Shown here: piece by piece, positions 1-8,600 of the stretch
Layout of the letters: the number at the start of each line of letters is the position of its first letter
Position numbering within the stretch: position 1 is the stretch's first letter
NCBI RefSeq assembly: GCF_000956475.1
Contig: NZ_JYJB01000009.1
Span: 434,001 to 498,000 of the forward strand
Direction: 5' to 3'
Length of the DNA: 64,000 nucleotides
Origin: Microbacterium hydrocarbonoxydans
GTDB lineage: Bacteria > Actinomycetota > Actinomycetes > Actinomycetales > Microbacteriaceae
Program-made: the position numbers and the translations under genes
Notes under the pieces: generated by a model
What the model was told of the DNA's origin: nothing
The model's input: the letters and a program-made list of their open reading frames with translations, nothing else
The model's database searches: none

Positions 1-731
1 ATGGTGGTGAGTCCCGTGGACAGCTCCGACGCTCCGGTGCTGAGTCCGGTCGCACCGGTGGCGAGCTTGGCCGCACCGTCCGGGATGGCAGCCGCGCCGG
101 TCGCGGCATCCCGGGCTCCGGATGCGAGCTGCACAGCGCCGTCCGCAGCGTCGCCGATCTGGTCACCGAGGGTCGTGAAGCCGACCAGGACGTTGCTCAT
201 GGTCGCTTCGCTGAGCATCGAGCCCGTGCTGGCCGCCGCCACCGAGGCGATCTGTCCGGTGATCAAGTCGTCTGCGACGAGCCCGTCCGGGGGAGTGGTC
301 ACCGTGATCGTGGCCTTCTCGGCGTCATCGGATGCGGCGCCACCGCCGTCTGCGATCGCCGTGCCCGCCGAGGTCGCGGCCTTCGAGAAGTCCTCGGGGA
401 TCGTGATGACCGCCTGGTAGGTGCCGTCGGCGAGGCCCTCCTTCGCGTCGTCCTCGTTCGAGATGACCCACGTGAGGTTCGAGTCGAGGTCGTCCGACCC
501 CTCGACCAGCCCCGAGGCCAGCTGGCGGCCGAGAGGCGTGAGCTGCCCGTCGATCGTGACCGGCTCGTCGAGGTTGACGATCGCCGCGGTCATGGAGTCG
601 AGCCGCTCGGTGGGGTTCTGCAGGGCGGCGACGAGGATCCCGCCGACGGCTGCAGGGAGCAGCAGCACGCCGAGGATTGTCAGCCAGGTGATGGGTCTGC
701 GCGTACGGGCACGCTCAATGGGGAGGGTCAT
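1..731 (-). CDS. YhgE/Pip-type membrane protein, C-terminus outside window
   Basis: The reverse-strand frame opens with ATG at 731 and stays open to the left edge, giving about 243 residues. It starts MTLPIERARTRRPITWLT, followed by one hydrophobic helix (about residues 13-36). Next comes an extracellular-type segment (AAIVNLDEPV, WVISNEDDAKEGLADGTYQAVITIPEDFS), then Ala/Gly/Thr-rich heptad-like repeats with many LATGA and GASELS units. This is the layout of the YhgE/Pip (phage infection protein) family: N-terminal helix, extracellular coil, C-terminal ABC-2-like membrane domain, the last lying beyond the window. Its ATG overlaps the stop of the MMPL gene by 2 nt, so the two are translationally coupled. 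The family's function is poorly known; export of envelope components is an inference from context. Confidence 0.85.
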   Translation of the reverse strand, partial: MTLPIERARTRRPITWLTILGVLLLPAAVGGILVAALQNPTERLDSMTAAIVNLDEPVTIDGQLTPLGRQLASGLVEGSDDLDSNLTWVISNEDDAKEGLADGTYQAVITIPEDFSKAATSAGTAIADGGGAASDDAEKATITVTTPPDGLVADDLITGQIASVAAASTGSMLSEATMSNVLVGFTTLGDQIGDAADGAVQLASGARDAATGAAAIPDGAAKLATGATGLSTGASELSTGLTT

Positions 732-3532
732 GCGGTCACCTCGGAGGATTCGTCGGAATGCTGAGCGGATCGGGTGGAGATGTCGATCACGTCGGGGGCC
801 GAGCGGCCGGCCGACGCGAGGACGTCGAGTGCCGGCGCGGACGACGCGCCCGTGAGCACGACGGCCGTCGCGGCATCCGCATCTCGCAGGCGGGCCGCGA
901 GCTGGTCGCGCTGGGCGGAGGAGAGCGCGTCGACGCCGTCGATCACGACCAGGGCGGGGCACCCCCGCAGCGCTTCGGAGAGGTCGGATGCGGTGGCGCC
1001 GGCCTGCGTCGCGAGCACAACTCCCACGTGCGCGCGCACCCAGGCCGCCCGACCAGGCAGCAGGTGACCTGCGACGCGCAGCAGTCCGGAGTCCGGGGCG
1101 ACGCGACCCGCGAGCACGAGCGCGAGCACTCGCCGCGTGCCCGCTGCGCCGCCGGTGAGCACGGCGCTGCCTCCCGGGGCGACGCGCATGTGCAGCGCCT
1201 CGATTCCGGCATCCGCCATCACGAGGTCGTCGGCGGCGACCACCGAGTCGTCACCAGGCCAGTCGGCCAGATGACGCTCTCGCTCGACCGCCTCGCCCTC
1301 GATGTCGACGCTCGGGAGGATCTTCTCGAGCCACCTCGGAATCTGCCAGGCGCGCTCGCCGAGGATCGCCATGAGCGCGGGAATCAGGGTCATGCGCACG
1401 AGGAAGGCGTCGATCGCGATGCCGGCTGCGAGACCGAGGGCGATCGGCTTGAGCGAGGAGTCGCCCTCGGGGACGAACGCCACGAACACCGCGAACATGA
1501 TCAGTCCGGCAGCCGTGACGACCTTCGCCGACCCCGCGAAGCCGCTGCGCACGGCGCGCAGCGCGGCGGCCCTCTTGATCTGGGTCGCTGAGCCCGTCGA
1601 AGCGTCGGGGCTCTTCGAGTCCTTGTCGTGCACGTAGTCCTCGCGCATGCGCGACACCAGGAACACCTGGTAGTCCATCGCGAGTCCGAACAGCACGCCC
1701 ATCAGGATGATCGGCATGAAGCTGATGATCGGGCCGACCTTCGCGACGTGCAGGGCGTCTGCGAACCAGCCCCATTCGAACACCGCGCCCACGATGCCGA
1801 AGGCGGCGATGATCGAGAGCAGGTACCCGAGGGCGGCGGTGATCGGCACCCACAGCGAGCGGAAGACGATGGTGAGGAGGATCAGCGACAGACCGATCAC
1901 GAAGATCCCGAACGGCAGCAGCGCGTTGCCGAGCTGGTCGGAGATGTCGATGCCGACCGCCGTGAAGCCGGTGACCTTGAGGTCGATGCCGAACTTCTTC
2001 AGCCATTCGTCGTGGTGCGAGCGCAGCTCGCGCACGAGATCGGCGGTCGCCGGGTCGTCGGGGGCGGTCTCGGGGACGATCTGCACGATTCCGGTGTCGG
2101 CGGTCTCGTTGGGGGTGGAGAGCGCGACCTCCTTCACGCCGTCGATCTCGGCGACCGCGTCGCCGAGATCCTCCATGAGACCGAGCGGGTCGGTCGAGGT
2201 GACGATCGTGCCTGTGAGGATCAGCGGGCCGTTGAATCCGGGGCCGAACTGCTCGCCGACGAGGTCATAGCTCTGGCGCGCCTGCGAGTCCTTCGGCAGC
2301 ACCCCGGCGTTGGGAAGTGCGAGGTTCAGGCTGAGTGCGGGCACCGCCACGACGCCGAGTCCGATCACGACGGCCAGCGATACGAGGATCGGGCGCTTGG
2401 TGACGCCCGCGACCCAGCCCTCGCTGCCCTTCGGCCGGTTCAGGGGCGCGGCCGGAGGCTCGCCTTCCTGCCCCTTCTTCGCTCGCCGCGGGCGCGGGGT
2501 GCGCTTCCAGCCGGTGACGCGTCCCTTCAGGAAGCCGAGCAGCGCAGGGGTGAGCGTCACGGCGATCGCGACGGCGACCGCGACGGCGACGGATGCGGCG
2601 ATGCCCATGGTGGTGAGGAACGGGATGCCGGCGAAGCCGAGTCCGATCAGAGCGATCAGCACGGTGATGCCGGCGAACACCACGGCCGAGCCTGCGGTGC
2701 CGACGGCGCGGGAGGCGGACTCCTCGGGGTCCACTCCCTCACGGACCTGGTCCTGGTGCCTCGCCATGATGAACAGGGCGTAGTCGATGCCGACGGCCAG
2801 ACCCAGCATGAGGGCGAGAAGCGGCGTGGTCGAGGAGACGGTGGCGAACGCCGTCGCCGCGAAGATCCCGGCCATGGAGACGCCCACGCCGAGAATCGCC
2901 GTCAGCAGCGGCAGCCCCGCGACCGCGAAGGAGCGGAACGTCACGATGAGCACGAGCAGCGCGATCAGGAGACCGACCGCCTCGGTGAGCGTCACGCCGG
3001 GGATGGAGGTGGCGAAGAGCTCGCCGCCGAGAGAGGTCTGCGAGCCCTGGGGGAGCTCCGCGCCGAGCTCGTCGGCCAGATCGGTCAGGGCGTCTTTCGT
3101 CTCGGCCGAGACATCGCTGGCCTGGCCCTCGAACTGCAGGCGGATGATGGCCGCGGTCTTGTCGTCATTGATCATGCCGTTGACATGCTCGTCGTACGGC
3201 GACGTCGCCGAGAGCACCGAGTCGTCGACATCGGCGAACTGCAGGGCCGCGTCCTCGATGTCCTTCCGATACGGATCATCCGTGATCGAGTCGCCGTCGG
3301 CGGCCACCACGATGATCTGCGCGCTGGTTCCGCTGACTGCGGGGAACGACCGGTTCAGCTGTTCGAGCCCCGCCTGGGATTCCGTGCCGGGGATCGAGAA
3401 GGTGTTGTCGGTGCCCTGACCCAGCACGACCGCGCCCGCACCCGCGATGCCCAGAATGATGAGCCAGGAGACGAGCACGCGCCAGGGGTGCCGGAACGAC
3501 CAGCGACCGAGCGTGGACAGGAGAGTGGACAC
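728..3532 (-). CDS. MMPL/RND family transporter with C-terminal ABC-ATPase-like domain
   Basis: A protein of about 934 residues. The GTG start at 3532 is chosen because GAAGGAG lies 8 nt upstream and the protein then begins with the typical STLLSTLGRWSFRHPWRVL; a longer frame would run through the operators. Two RND repeats are present, each with a periplasmic loop and a helix bundle carrying GIDYALF and GLAMDYQVF, the proton-relay motifs of MMPL lipid/drug exporters. Unusually, after the last helix there are about 174 extra residues (encoded at 731-1252) that resemble an ABC nucleotide-binding domain. It reads LTGGAAGTRR where Walker A should be and LVVIDGVDALS where Walker B should be. A repeat-derived stretch (SPDASTGSATQ) lies in a cytoplasmic loop. 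It is probably repressed by the divergent TetR gene and co-transcribed with the YhgE gene downstream. Confidence 0.9.
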   Translation of the reverse strand: MSTLLSTLGRWSFRHPWRVLVSWLIILGIAGAGAVVLGQGTDNTFSIPGTESQAGLEQLNRSFPAVSGTSAQIIVVAADGDSITDDPYRKDIEDAALQFADVDDSVLSATSPYDEHVNGMINDDKTAAIIRLQFEGQASDVSAETKDALTDLADELGAELPQGSQTSLGGELFATSIPGVTLTEAVGLLIALLVLIVTFRSFAVAGLPLLTAILGVGVSMAGIFAATAFATVSSTTPLLALMLGLAVGIDYALFIMARHQDQVREGVDPEESASRAVGTAGSAVVFAGITVLIALIGLGFAGIPFLTTMGIAASVAVAVAVAIAVTLTPALLGFLKGRVTGWKRTPRPRRAKKGQEGEPPAAPLNRPKGSEGWVAGVTKRPILVSLAVVIGLGVVAVPALSLNLALPNAGVLPKDSQARQSYDLVGEQFGPGFNGPLILTGTIVTSTDPLGLMEDLGDAVAEIDGVKEVALSTPNETADTGIVQIVPETAPDDPATADLVRELRSHHDEWLKKFGIDLKVTGFTAVGIDISDQLGNALLPFGIFVIGLSLILLTIVFRSLWVPITAALGYLLSIIAAFGIVGAVFEWGWFADALHVAKVGPIISFMPIILMGVLFGLAMDYQVFLVSRMREDYVHDKDSKSPDASTGSATQIKRAAALRAVRSGFAGSAKVVTAAGLIMFAVFVAFVPEGDSSLKPIALGLAAGIAIDAFLVRMTLIPALMAILGERAWQIPRWLEKILPSVDIEGEAVERERHLADWPGDDSVVAADDLVMADAGIEALHMRVAPGGSAVLTGGAAGTRRVLALVLAGRVAPDSGLLRVAGHLLPGRAAWVRAHVGVVLATQAGATASDLSEALRGCPALVVIDGVDALSSAQRDQLAARLRDADAATAVVLTGASSAPALDVLASAGRSAPDVIDISTRSAQHSDESSEVTA
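1582..1606. repeat. Dispersed repeat inside the MMPL coding sequence
   Basis: The + strand reads GGGTCGCTGAGCCCGTCGAA then GCG. This resembles the CTTCGACAGGCTCAGCGACC-type element that I know as a frequent extragenic repeat in Microbacteriaceae. Here it is translated in frame as part of SPDASTGSATQ, in the loop between transmembrane segments of the second RND half. Family membership is from memory; only one copy is clear in this window. Confidence 0.45.
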
Positions 3533-3559
3533 GAGGCTCCTTCGGGATTCCCAGATTGG

Positions 3560-3590
3560 ATACACGGGTGTATTCAATACATAGATGTAT
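3560..3590. promoter_or_regulatory. Two tandem palindromic operators between MMPL and tetR
   Basis: Two near-identical 14-bp palindromes are spaced 17 bp apart: ATACAC-GG-GTGTAT at 3560-3573 and ATACAT-AG-ATGTAT at 3577-3590. Both are perfect 6+2+6 inverted repeats. They lie between the GTG of the MMPL gene (3532) and the ATG of the divergent TetR gene (3674). They are the obvious candidate binding sites for that regulator, covering the MMPL promoter and probably autoregulating tetR. Confidence 0.75.
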
Positions 3591-3673
3591 CGTAAGGTGG
3601 TCCGCACCGGAAAGTCTGTGTGCCGGGTGGGAATCCACGGCTGGGCTCCGGATGACGATGGGAGGATGAATCG

Positions 3674-4294
3674 ATGACGACATCCGCTACGCGCAGTCGC
3701 GAGAACACGAGAGCCCGACTTCTCGACGCCGCAGCCCAGGTCTTCGCCGAGGTCGGCCTGGACGGCGCATCGGTCGAGGTCGTCTGCGAGCGCGCAGGGT
3801 TCACCCGCGGTGCGTTCTACTCGAACTTCGAGTCCAAGGACGAGCTGTTCCTCACCCTCGCCGCGAGCGTCGGCGAAGAGCGCGTGGCCGCGGTGCGCGC
3901 GCGGGTGGAGGAGATGGCGGCCGACGGGGCGCTGTCAGAGGGCTGCGACCCGATCGAGCTCGTGCAGGACATCATGGACTCGGGTGAGGACGACCGGCTC
4001 GGCGTCATGCTCATGAGCGAGATCCGCATCAGGGCGCTCCGCGACGAGGCCTTCGGCGCCGCCTACCTCGCCCAGGAGCGCGAGATGGTCGCCAGCATCG
4101 CCCGGATCATCACCGACATCGTGGCGGCCGGTCATCTCCGGCTGCGCGAACCGGCGGAGGCCGCCGCGCGCATGCTCATGATCGTGTGGGAGGGCATGAC
4201 GGTGCGCGGCGCGATGGCGGGGCAGGATGCCGCGCAGTTGCGTCGCGCAGGCAGCGAGGAGCTCGGCCGCCTCGTCTCCATGCTCATCGAGTGA
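3674..4294 (+). CDS. TetR/AcrR family transcriptional regulator
   Basis: 206 residues, the usual TetR size. The N-terminal helix-turn-helix (about residues 12-58) reads RARLLDAAAQVFAEVGLDGA, then VEVVCERAGFTRGAFYSNFESKDELF, a textbook TetR signature. The C-terminal ligand/dimer domain is unassigned. ATG at 3674 is preceded by GGGAGG about 9 nt upstream; an ATG 8 nt earlier is out of frame. It is divergent from the MMPL exporter gene, and the two 14-bp palindromes between them suggest it represses the exporter until an effector binds. The effector cannot be read from sequence. Confidence 0.93.
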   Translation: MTTSATRSRENTRARLLDAAAQVFAEVGLDGASVEVVCERAGFTRGAFYSNFESKDELFLTLAASVGEERVAAVRARVEEMAADGALSEGCDPIELVQDIMDSGEDDRLGVMLMSEIRIRALRDEAFGAAYLAQEREMVASIARIITDIVAAGHLRLREPAEAAARMLMIVWEGMTVRGAMAGQDAAQLRRAGSEELGRLVSMLIE

Positions 4295-4318
4295 CGGCCC
4301 CAGTGGGGAAGGCGGGTG

Positions 4319-4633
4319 TCAGGATGCGGCGCGCGCGGCGCGCTTCTCCTGCTGGAACACCCTGATGGCCTCGTAGCGCTCGGCCGAGCGCGCCTGTCGC
4401 TTCGCCGCCTCCTCGCTGCGGTTCTTCGGGGGCGCCGTCGTGACGAGATCGTCGAGGAGATGACGCGTGGCGTGCGCGATCTCCTCGACCGCCCGGTCGA
4501 AGACCGCCTGGTTGGCGCGGGAGGGCTTGGTCGTTCCCGCGATCTTGCGCACGAACTGCAGCGCGGCGTCGTGGCACTCGTCGTCGGTCGCGGCCGGAGC
4601 GAGGTTGTTCAGAGGGACGATGTTGCGGCACAT
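4319..4633 (-). CDS. DUF2277 family protein
   Basis: 104 residues opening MCRNIVPLNNLAPAATDDE, followed by ALQFVRKIAGTTKPSRANQA and FDRAVEEIA. This MCRNI start and RK(I/V)xGxTKPSxANQ core define the DUF2277 family of small cytoplasmic proteins of unknown function. The ATG at 4633 lies 6 nt after TAGCCT (reverse strand, 4645-4640), so the mRNA is probably leaderless. The TAG of that -10 box is also the stop codon of menC, so the gene has its own promoter at the end of menC. Confidence 0.85.
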   Translation of the reverse strand: MCRNIVPLNNLAPAATDDECHDAALQFVRKIAGTTKPSRANQAVFDRAVEEIAHATRHLLDDLVTTAPPKNRSEEAAKRQARSAERYEAIRVFQQEKRAARAAS

Positions 4634-4642
4634 GCCGACAGG

Positions 4643-5632
4643 CTAAGCCGCATCGCCTCCGAGGCCAAGCACCTTGTGGCAGCGCGTAAGCCGGTCGAGC
4701 CACCAGTCCCGGCGGTCGTCGGGGGCGGCCAGGCGATCGAGGGCCGCGGCATCCGGAGTCACCCGTTCTGCCGAGATCGAGCCGTCGACGGCCCGCAGAT
4801 CGGCGACGTCGTCGAGGAAGAGCGATGACGTGCCGAGCCCGCAGTCGTAGTCGAGCGAGGGCAGCGCCGCCGCCAGCGCGGCGCCCTGCGAGAGCCCGAC
4901 CGCTGTGTCGAGGGCGCTGGAGACGACGACGGGCAGGCCCGCGGCGGTCACGATCTGCAGCGCGTGCGTGACGCCGCCCAGCGGCTGCGCCTTGATCACC
5001 AGCAGGTCGGCGGCCTTCGCGCGCGCGACCGCGAGCGGATCGGACGACTTGCGCACGCTCTCGTCGGCCGCGACAGGGATGCCCATGTACTTCACCCGCC
5101 TGCGCAGGTCGGCGAGCTCGTCGACGCTCGCGCACGGCTGCTCGACGTACTCCAGGTCGAACTCGTTCAGCGCGTGCACGGCGTGCTCGGCCTCGTCGAC
5201 GTTCCACGCGCCGTTGGCGTCGACGCGGATGCGGCCCTCGGGGCCCATCGCCTCGCGCACCGCCCGCACACGGGCGATGTCGTCGGCGAGAGTCTGTCCG
5301 GGTTCCGCGACCTTGACCTTGGCCGTGCGACATCCCGCGAATCGGGCGAGGACCTCGGATACTCGCGCGGCCTCGACCGCGGGAACGGTCGCGTTCACAG
5401 GGATCCGGTCGCGCAGCGGCGCGGGCTGCGGGCGGAAGGCGAAGTCGATCGCCGCGGCGAGCCACGTCGCCGCCTCGGCATCCGCGTACTCGACGAAGGG
5501 AGAGAACTCGGCCCAGCCCTCGGGGCCCTCGAAAAGCAGCGCCTCTCTCGCATCGACTCCGCGGAACCGGGTGGCCATCGGAAGGGCGACGACCCGGGCT
5601 GAGCCGAGCAGGTCTGCGAGGGAGGGGAGCAT
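4643..5632 (-). CDS. menC: o-Succinylbenzoate synthase
   Basis: 329 residues of the enolase superfamily. The enzyme dehydrates SHCHC to o-succinylbenzoate in menaquinone synthesis. The catalytic set is visible: the KxK pair K105/K107 (TAKVKV), metal ligands D138 (RVDANGAWN), E164 (EQPC) and D190 (ADES), and general base K214 (VIKAQPLGGV). The short form lacking a long capping insert is typical of actinobacteria. ATG at 5632 is used because upstream in-frame sequence runs into the metH promoter and has no family similarity. It is divergent from metH with only 61 nt between, and menB and menE lie 11 kb away in this window, so the men genes are dispersed. Confidence 0.93.
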   Translation of the reverse strand: MLPSLADLLGSARVVALPMATRFRGVDAREALLFEGPEGWAEFSPFVEYADAEAATWLAAAIDFAFRPQPAPLRDRIPVNATVPAVEAARVSEVLARFAGCRTAKVKVAEPGQTLADDIARVRAVREAMGPEGRIRVDANGAWNVDEAEHAVHALNEFDLEYVEQPCASVDELADLRRRVKYMGIPVAADESVRKSSDPLAVARAKAADLLVIKAQPLGGVTHALQIVTAAGLPVVVSSALDTAVGLSQGAALAAALPSLDYDCGLGTSSLFLDDVADLRAVDGSISAERVTPDAAALDRLAAPDDRRDWWLDRLTRCHKVLGLGGDAA

Positions 5633-5681
5633 GCCCCCATTCTGGCCCCGAAACCCCGTGAAACACGGCTCATCGCGGCAA

Positions 5682-5687
5682 TAGGCT
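5682..5687 (+). promoter_or_regulatory. -10 box of leaderless metH mRNA
   Basis: TAGGCT ends 6 nt before the metH ATG at 5694, so transcription should begin at the start codon itself. No Shine-Dalgarno sequence is present, and with 61 nt to the menC start there is no room for a cobalamin riboswitch. Confidence 0.65.
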
Positions 5688-5693
5688 GGACAG

Positions 5694-8600
5694 ATGCCGA
5701 CTCCCCGCCACGCCCTCGACATCGAGGCCTTCGACCGACCGGCCCGCTCGCAGGCGCTTCTCGACGCCGTGCAGTCGCGCGTGGTCATCGCCGACGGCGC
5801 GATGGGTACGATGCTGCAGCAGCACGACCTCTCGATCGAGGGCGACTTCGAGGGGCTGGAGGGCTGCAACGAGATCCTCAACGTCACCCGCCCCGACGTG
5901 ATCGGCGGCATCCACGACGCGTATTTCGCCACCGGCATCGACGCGGTCGAGACGAACACCTTCGGCGCGAACTGGTCGAACCTGTCGGACTACGGCATCG
6001 ACGACCGCATCCACGAGCTCGCCGAGGTCGGCGCCCGCATCGCCCGCGAGCGCGCGGAAGCCGCCGAGGCGACTGACGGACGCATGCGATGGGTGCTCGG
6101 TTCGATGGGCCCCGGCACGAAACTGCCGAGTCTCGGGCACACCACCTACGACCACCTCAAGCAGACCTTCGCGCTGCAGGCCGAGGGGCTCATCGACGGG
6201 GGCGCCGACGCCTTCCTGATCGAGACGAGCCAGGACCTGCTGCAGACGAAGGCGGCGGTGAACGGATGCCGTCAGGCCATCGTCGCGCGTGGCACCCGCC
6301 TGCCGATCTTCGTGGAGGTGACCGTCGAGACCACGGGCACCATGCTCATGGGCTCGGAGATCGGCGCGGCCCTGACGGCCCTGGAGCCGCTCGGCGTCGA
6401 CGCGATCGGCCTGAACTGCGCCACCGGTCCCGCCGAGATGAGCGAGCACCTGCGGCACCTGTCGAAGCACTCGACCGTGCCGATCGCGTGCATGCCGAAC
6501 GCGGGCCTGCCCGTGCTCGGCGCGAATGGCGCTCACTACCCCCTCGCTCCTGTAGAGCTCGCCACGGCACACGAGCAGTTCGTGCGCGAGTTCGGCCTGG
6601 GGCTGGTGGGCGGATGCTGCGGCACCACGCCCGAGCACCTCGCCGCCGTGGTCGAGCGGCTCGAGCCCTACCGGCTGACCCCCGGGTCGTTGAGCGAGCG
6701 AAGCGAGACGAAACGCGATGGCGACGCGGACGACCTTTCGTCTCCGTCGCCGGCGCTCCCTCGCTCGACGACCAGAGAGGTCGAGATCGAGTCCGGCGTC
6801 GCCTCCCTCTACCAGCACGTCGCGTTCGATCAGGATGCCTCGTACCTCGCGATCGGCGAGCGCACCAATGCGAACGGCTCGAAGGCGTTCCGTGAGGCGA
6901 TGCTCGATTCGCGCTGGGACGACTGCGTCGAGATCGCCCGCAACCAGATCCGCGTCGGGGCGCACCTGCTCGACGTCTGCGTCGATTACGTCGGCCGCGA
7001 CGGGGTCGCAGACATCCGCGAGGTGGTCTCGCGGTTCGCCTCGCAGTCGACGCTGCCGCTCGTGATCGACTCCACCGAGCCTCCCGTCATCCAGGCCGGG
7101 CTCGAGCTCATCGGCGGACGGCCCGTGGTCAACTCGGTCAACTACGAAGACGGCGACGGGCCCGGCAGCCGCTTCGGCCGGATCATGCCGCTCGTGAAGG
7201 AGCACGGCACCGCCGTCGTCGCGCTCACGATCGACGAGCAGGGTCAGGCGCGCACGACCGAGGGGAAGGTCGCGATCGCCTCGCGCCTGATCGACGAGCT
7301 CACCGGAGAGTGGGGCATGCGCGTCGAGGACATCATCGTCGACGCCCTGACCTTCCCGATCGCGACGGGCCAGGAGGAGACCCGCCGCGACGGCATCGAG
7401 ACCATCGAGGCGATCCGCCAGATCACGCAGAAGTATCCCGGCATCCACACCACCCTCGGCGTCTCGAACGTCTCGTTCGGGCTCAACCCGGCCGCGCGCA
7501 TGGTGCTGAACTCGGTGTTCCTGCACGAGGCATCCGAGGCCGGACTCTCCAGCGGCATCATCGACGCCGCGAAGATCGTGCCCCTGGCATCCCTCCCCGA
7601 AGAGCAGCGCAAGGTCGCCCTCGACCTGGTGTGGGATCGCCGCGAGTACGACGCAGACGGCAACGTCACCTATGACCCGCTGTCGACCATGCTCGACCTG
7701 TTCGCCGGCGTCGACACCGCGGCCCTCCGCGACCAGCGGGCTGCGGAGCTCGCGGTTCTTCCCGTGGGGCAGCGCCTCGAGCGCCGGATCATCGACGGCG
7801 AGGGCAAGGGGCTGGAGGAGGATCTCGACCTCGCGCGCGCCGAGGGCAAGACCGCGCTCGGCATCATCAACGACCACCTGCTCGAGGGCATGAAGGTCGT
7901 CGGCGAGCGCTTCGGCGCCGGTGAGATGCAGCTGCCGTTCGTGCTGCAGTCGGCCGAGGTCATGAAGAACGCCGTCGCGCTGCTCGAGCCGCACATGGAG
8001 AAGTCGGATGCCTCGGGCAAGGGCACGATGGTGATCGCGACGGTGCGCGGCGACGTGCACGACATCGGCAAGAACCTCGTCGACATCATCCTCACCAACA
8101 ACGGCTACAAGGTGATCAATCTCGGCATCAAGCAGCCGATCGCCGACATCATCGCCGCCGCAGAGGAGCACGATGCCGACGTGATCGGCATGTCGGGTCT
8201 GCTCGTGAAGTCGACGGTCGTGATGAAGGAGAACCTCCTCGAGCTGCAGGCCAGGGGACTGGCGAAGAAGTGGCCGGTGATCCTCGGCGGCGCGGCGCTC
8301 ACCCGGGCCTATGTCGAGGACGATCTGGCCGGGATGTTCGACGGCGAGGTCCGCTACGCGAAGGACGCCTTCGAAGGCCTCGCGCTGATGGAGCCGCTCG
8401 TGCGCGTGGCGCGCGGCGAGGATCCCGCCGAGGTGGGCCTGCCCGCTCTGAAGAAGCGCATCCACGCGCGCGGCGCGCAGCTCACCCTCACGGAGCCCGA
8501 GAACCTGCCGGCCCGTTCGGACGTGGCATCCGACAACGAGGTCCCCGCACCGCCGTTCTGGGGAACCCGCATAGTCCGCGGCATCGCGCTCGCCGACTAC

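Noticed and set aside
1..420. A + strand frame at the left edge encoding an Ala/Ser/Val-rich protein
   Set aside because: It is antisense to the YhgE/Pip gene, whose reverse frame gives a proper membrane helix and family-like repeats.
5633..5693. Possible cobalamin riboswitch before metH
   Set aside because: Only 61 nt separate menC and metH, and the -10 box places transcription at the start codon, so there is no leader to hold a riboswitch. None was seen before the ECF operon either.
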